A program made the position numbers and the translations under genes. Source: Nostoc sp. CMAA1605 (GTDB taxonomy: Bacteria; Cyanobacteriota; Cyanobacteriia; Cyanobacteriales; Nostocaceae). Taken from it: a DNA stretch of 64,000 nt. Position 1 is the first letter of the stretch. The number at the start of each line of letters is the position of its first letter. Under the pieces are notes generated by a model that saw nothing but the letters and a program-made list of their open reading frames with translations, did not search any database and had not been told where the DNA came from. Below, piece by piece: positions 62,351 to 64,000 of this stretch. The stretch lies in assembly GCF_021596505.1 (NCBI RefSeq), contig NZ_PJIZ01000002.1, forward strand, positions 1 through 64,000, written 5' to 3'.

Positions 62351-63010
62351 TCACCACTTTTTCAGCAAATGTTTTGGAAAAGGTAAACCAAAAGTATTGT
62401 GAAAATCTTCTTGGACTTTGCGGGTGAGTCGGCGAGAAACTTGGCGGACTATTTGGTTAAGTAGGCGATCGCCTGTAGCCTGAATTAAAGACTGGGGCAA
62501 ACGCTGGATAAATCGCGGGAAATGTATGCAAACGACCAAATCTAATTCCCATTCTACCCGTGTGACTTCACCTTCATCTTCTTTGAACTGTAAAGCCGCT
62601 TGATAGTCTACATCGTAGCCGGGTGCTTGATAGTCAGGGATAGGAATAGTGCGAATGCGATAAACTCCGTTTTCTGGGGGTAACAACTCTAAGCCAATTT
62701 TCGGCTCGACTTCATAACCAAACGCACCAAACTTACCAATAGTCAAAGCGTAACCATTTTCACCGAGAGGCTGTACCTTCATAGGTTCAGCACAGCGACA
62801 AAACCAGCTAGCATGGGTGTTCAGATATTCACCAACTGTGCTGGCTGGAGCGTACATTTCCATGCAGTCGGCATAATGACCATAAAATTTAGTTTGAGTA
62901 TTTGTAGTGATTTCTGTACCCGTGGCTTCTGTATCTGGGATGTTAGCAGCAACGGGGACAATTTTTTCTGTAATTTCTAAAGATTGGTATTCGCCGTTTG
63001 TCGAAAGCAT
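62351..63010 (-). CDS. DUF1997 family protein
   Basis: 219 residues from the ATG at 63010, preceded by GAGGGG as ribosome site; an ATG at 63079 would add 23 unlikely residues. FYGHYADCMEMYAPASTVGE, WFCRCAEPMKVQPLGENGYA, GYEVEPKIGLELLPP, VVCIHFPRFIQRLPQSLIQA are typical of DUF1997, a SRPBCC-like fold found in cyanobacteria and plastids. Function unknown. Confidence 0.85.
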   Translation of the reverse strand: MLSTNGEYQSLEITEKIVPVAANIPDTEATGTEITTNTQTKFYGHYADCMEMYAPASTVGEYLNTHASWFCRCAEPMKVQPLGENGYALTIGKFGAFGYEVEPKIGLELLPPENGVYRIRTIPIPDYQAPGYDVDYQAALQFKEDEGEVTRVEWELDLVVCIHFPRFIQRLPQSLIQATGDRLLNQIVRQVSRRLTRKVQEDFHNTFGLPFPKHLLKKW

Positions 63011-63187
63011 GAAGCATTCCCCTCTAGCATGGCGTTTGTCTATGTTTATGATTCCCAGGTTGAATGGGTCGGTTAGCACTAAACTTCCATTTTGACTGAA
63101 AGCTTATAATTTTGTCATAAACTTCATAAAATCACTAAAATATAAAACGGATCAAGCACACACTAGTTTCCCAGGGTAGCGTTTTCG

Positions 63188-63844
63188 ATGAAAGCATTTG
63201 TAGCCGGCGCAACAGGTGAAACAGGTCGCCGCATTGTACAAGAGTTATTAGCACGTAACATCCCTGTGCGTGCTTTAGTCAGGGATATAGAGGTAGCTAG
63301 AGCTATTTTGCCAGCTGATGCTGAATTAGTGGTGGGTGATGTATTAAACCCACAAAGCTTAACTACTGCCTTGGGTGATAGTACAGTTGTTTTGTGTGCC
63401 ACTGGTGCCAAACCAAGTTTTGATTTTACTGGCCCTTACAAGGTAGATTTTGAAGGCACTAAAAATTTAGTGGATGTAGCCAAAGCCAAGGGCATTGAGA
63501 ATTTTATCTTAGTAACCTCCTTGTGCGTCTCCCAGTTTTTCCATCCGTTGAATTTATTTTGGTTAATTTTGGTATGGAAAAAACAAGCAGAAGAGTACCT
63601 ACAAAAAAGCGGTCTGATTTATACAATAGTCCGTCCTGGCGGATTAAAAAATGAAGATAATACGGATGCGATCGTCATGCAGGGGGCTGATACATTATTT
63701 GACGGTAGCATTCCTCGACAAAAAGTCGCCCAAGTTTGTGTAGAAACATTATTTGAGCCATCTGCACACAATAAAATCGTCGAGATAGTAGCCAAACCAC
63801 AAGCCAGTGCTAAAAGCTTTGGAGAATTGTTTCAGCAATGTTAG
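63188..63844 (+). CDS. NAD(P)-binding atypical short-chain dehydrogenase (NmrA/Tic62-like)
   Basis: 218 residues. Rossmann start MKAFVAGATGETGRRIVQEL (GATGETG), LVVGDVLNPQSL, VVLCATGAKPSFDFTGPYKV, FILVTSLCVSQ and YTIVRPGGLKNEDNTD. An atypical SDR of the kind linked to chlorophyll-protein or quinone metabolism in cyanobacteria and chloroplasts. The SDR Tyr-x-x-x-Lys pair is not obvious, so it may be a redox sensor rather than an enzyme. Confidence 0.88.
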   Translation: MKAFVAGATGETGRRIVQELLARNIPVRALVRDIEVARAILPADAELVVGDVLNPQSLTTALGDSTVVLCATGAKPSFDFTGPYKVDFEGTKNLVDVAKAKGIENFILVTSLCVSQFFHPLNLFWLILVWKKQAEEYLQKSGLIYTIVRPGGLKNEDNTDAIVMQGADTLFDGSIPRQKVAQVCVETLFEPSAHNKIVEIVAKPQASAKSFGELFQQC

Positions 63845-64000
63845 TTAATGGTCAATAGTCCATAGTCCATAGTCAACAGTCCATAGCTAAAAACGATAAA
63901 GCATTCTTTTTTTCAAGACTTTATACTGATTTCTTGTTATAAACCCAGAGAATACTTAAAGCCCTGACTAATGTACGGGCGGGTTTAACCAAAATATCTG

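Overview
The window looks like a chromosomal (or large-replicon) segment of a filamentous heterocyst-forming cyanobacterium of the Nostoc/Anabaena/Trichormus group. The signs are very frequent HIP1 octamers (GCGATCGC), tandem heptamer arrays between genes (GGGGACT/GGGGATT, TAGTCAT, AATTCGC types), small dispersed repeats nested in those arrays, PEP-CTERM proteins, multi-domain Ser/Thr-kinase/histidine-kinase hybrids, Psb34, and a 6S RNA directly downstream of purK.

Layout. 0-14 kb is a signalling block on the + strand: two tandem giant kinase/ATPase/GAF/PAS/histidine-kinase proteins (the first cut by the window edge), a Tat-exported solute-binding lipoprotein, a membrane hybrid histidine kinase and a receiver-histidine kinase. 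14-18 kb (minus strand) holds a WD40 membrane protein, a P-loop GTPase with a C-terminal membrane helix, and a third protein of unknown function, probably one functional set. 18-26 kb is mixed: a PEP-CTERM protein, an ARMT1/DUF89 protein, PhoD phosphatase, a strongly structured candidate small RNA, CobK and a DUF1636 ferredoxin-like protein.

26.7-40.2 kb is a type III-D CRISPR-Cas module. Divergent cas6 carries a C-terminal helix-turn-helix. A minus-strand operon then encodes Csx18-like protein, HD-less Cas10 (split by a frameshift in front of its Palm domain), Cas7, Csx10, a small protein, a CARF-RelE fusion, Cas7, a PD-(D/E)XK-like protein, Cas7, a Csx19-like protein, a fourth Cas7-like protein and a protein with helical and basic C-terminal parts. 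No adaptation genes (cas1/cas2) are present. A short, decayed CRISPR array lies at 44.3-44.6 kb.

Between the Cas operon and the array sits a compact minus-strand array of 24 tRNA genes or remnants (40.55-42.74 kb) behind one promoter. Ten of these tRNAs carry a roughly 22-nt hairpin element at exactly the same place in the T-loop, and one (His) carries a second element. This interrupted backup tRNA set, next to a CRISPR module whose predicted effector (CARF-RelE) would attack translation, is the most remarkable part of the window.

43.4-64 kb is mostly housekeeping and conserved cyanobacterial genes: psb34, a subtilase, a deoxyhypusine-synthase-like protein, aroE, a kinase-like P-loop protein, a pentapeptide protein and purK overlapping by ATGA, 6S RNA (ssaA), an M16 peptidase pair, a peptidoglycan-binding protein, a holin-like membrane protein, a CbiG C-terminal-type protein, an ankyrin-repeat protein, DUF4079 and DUF1997 proteins, and an NAD(P)-binding epimerase-like protein.

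All calls rest on reading the sequence and remembered family motifs; no database search was run.
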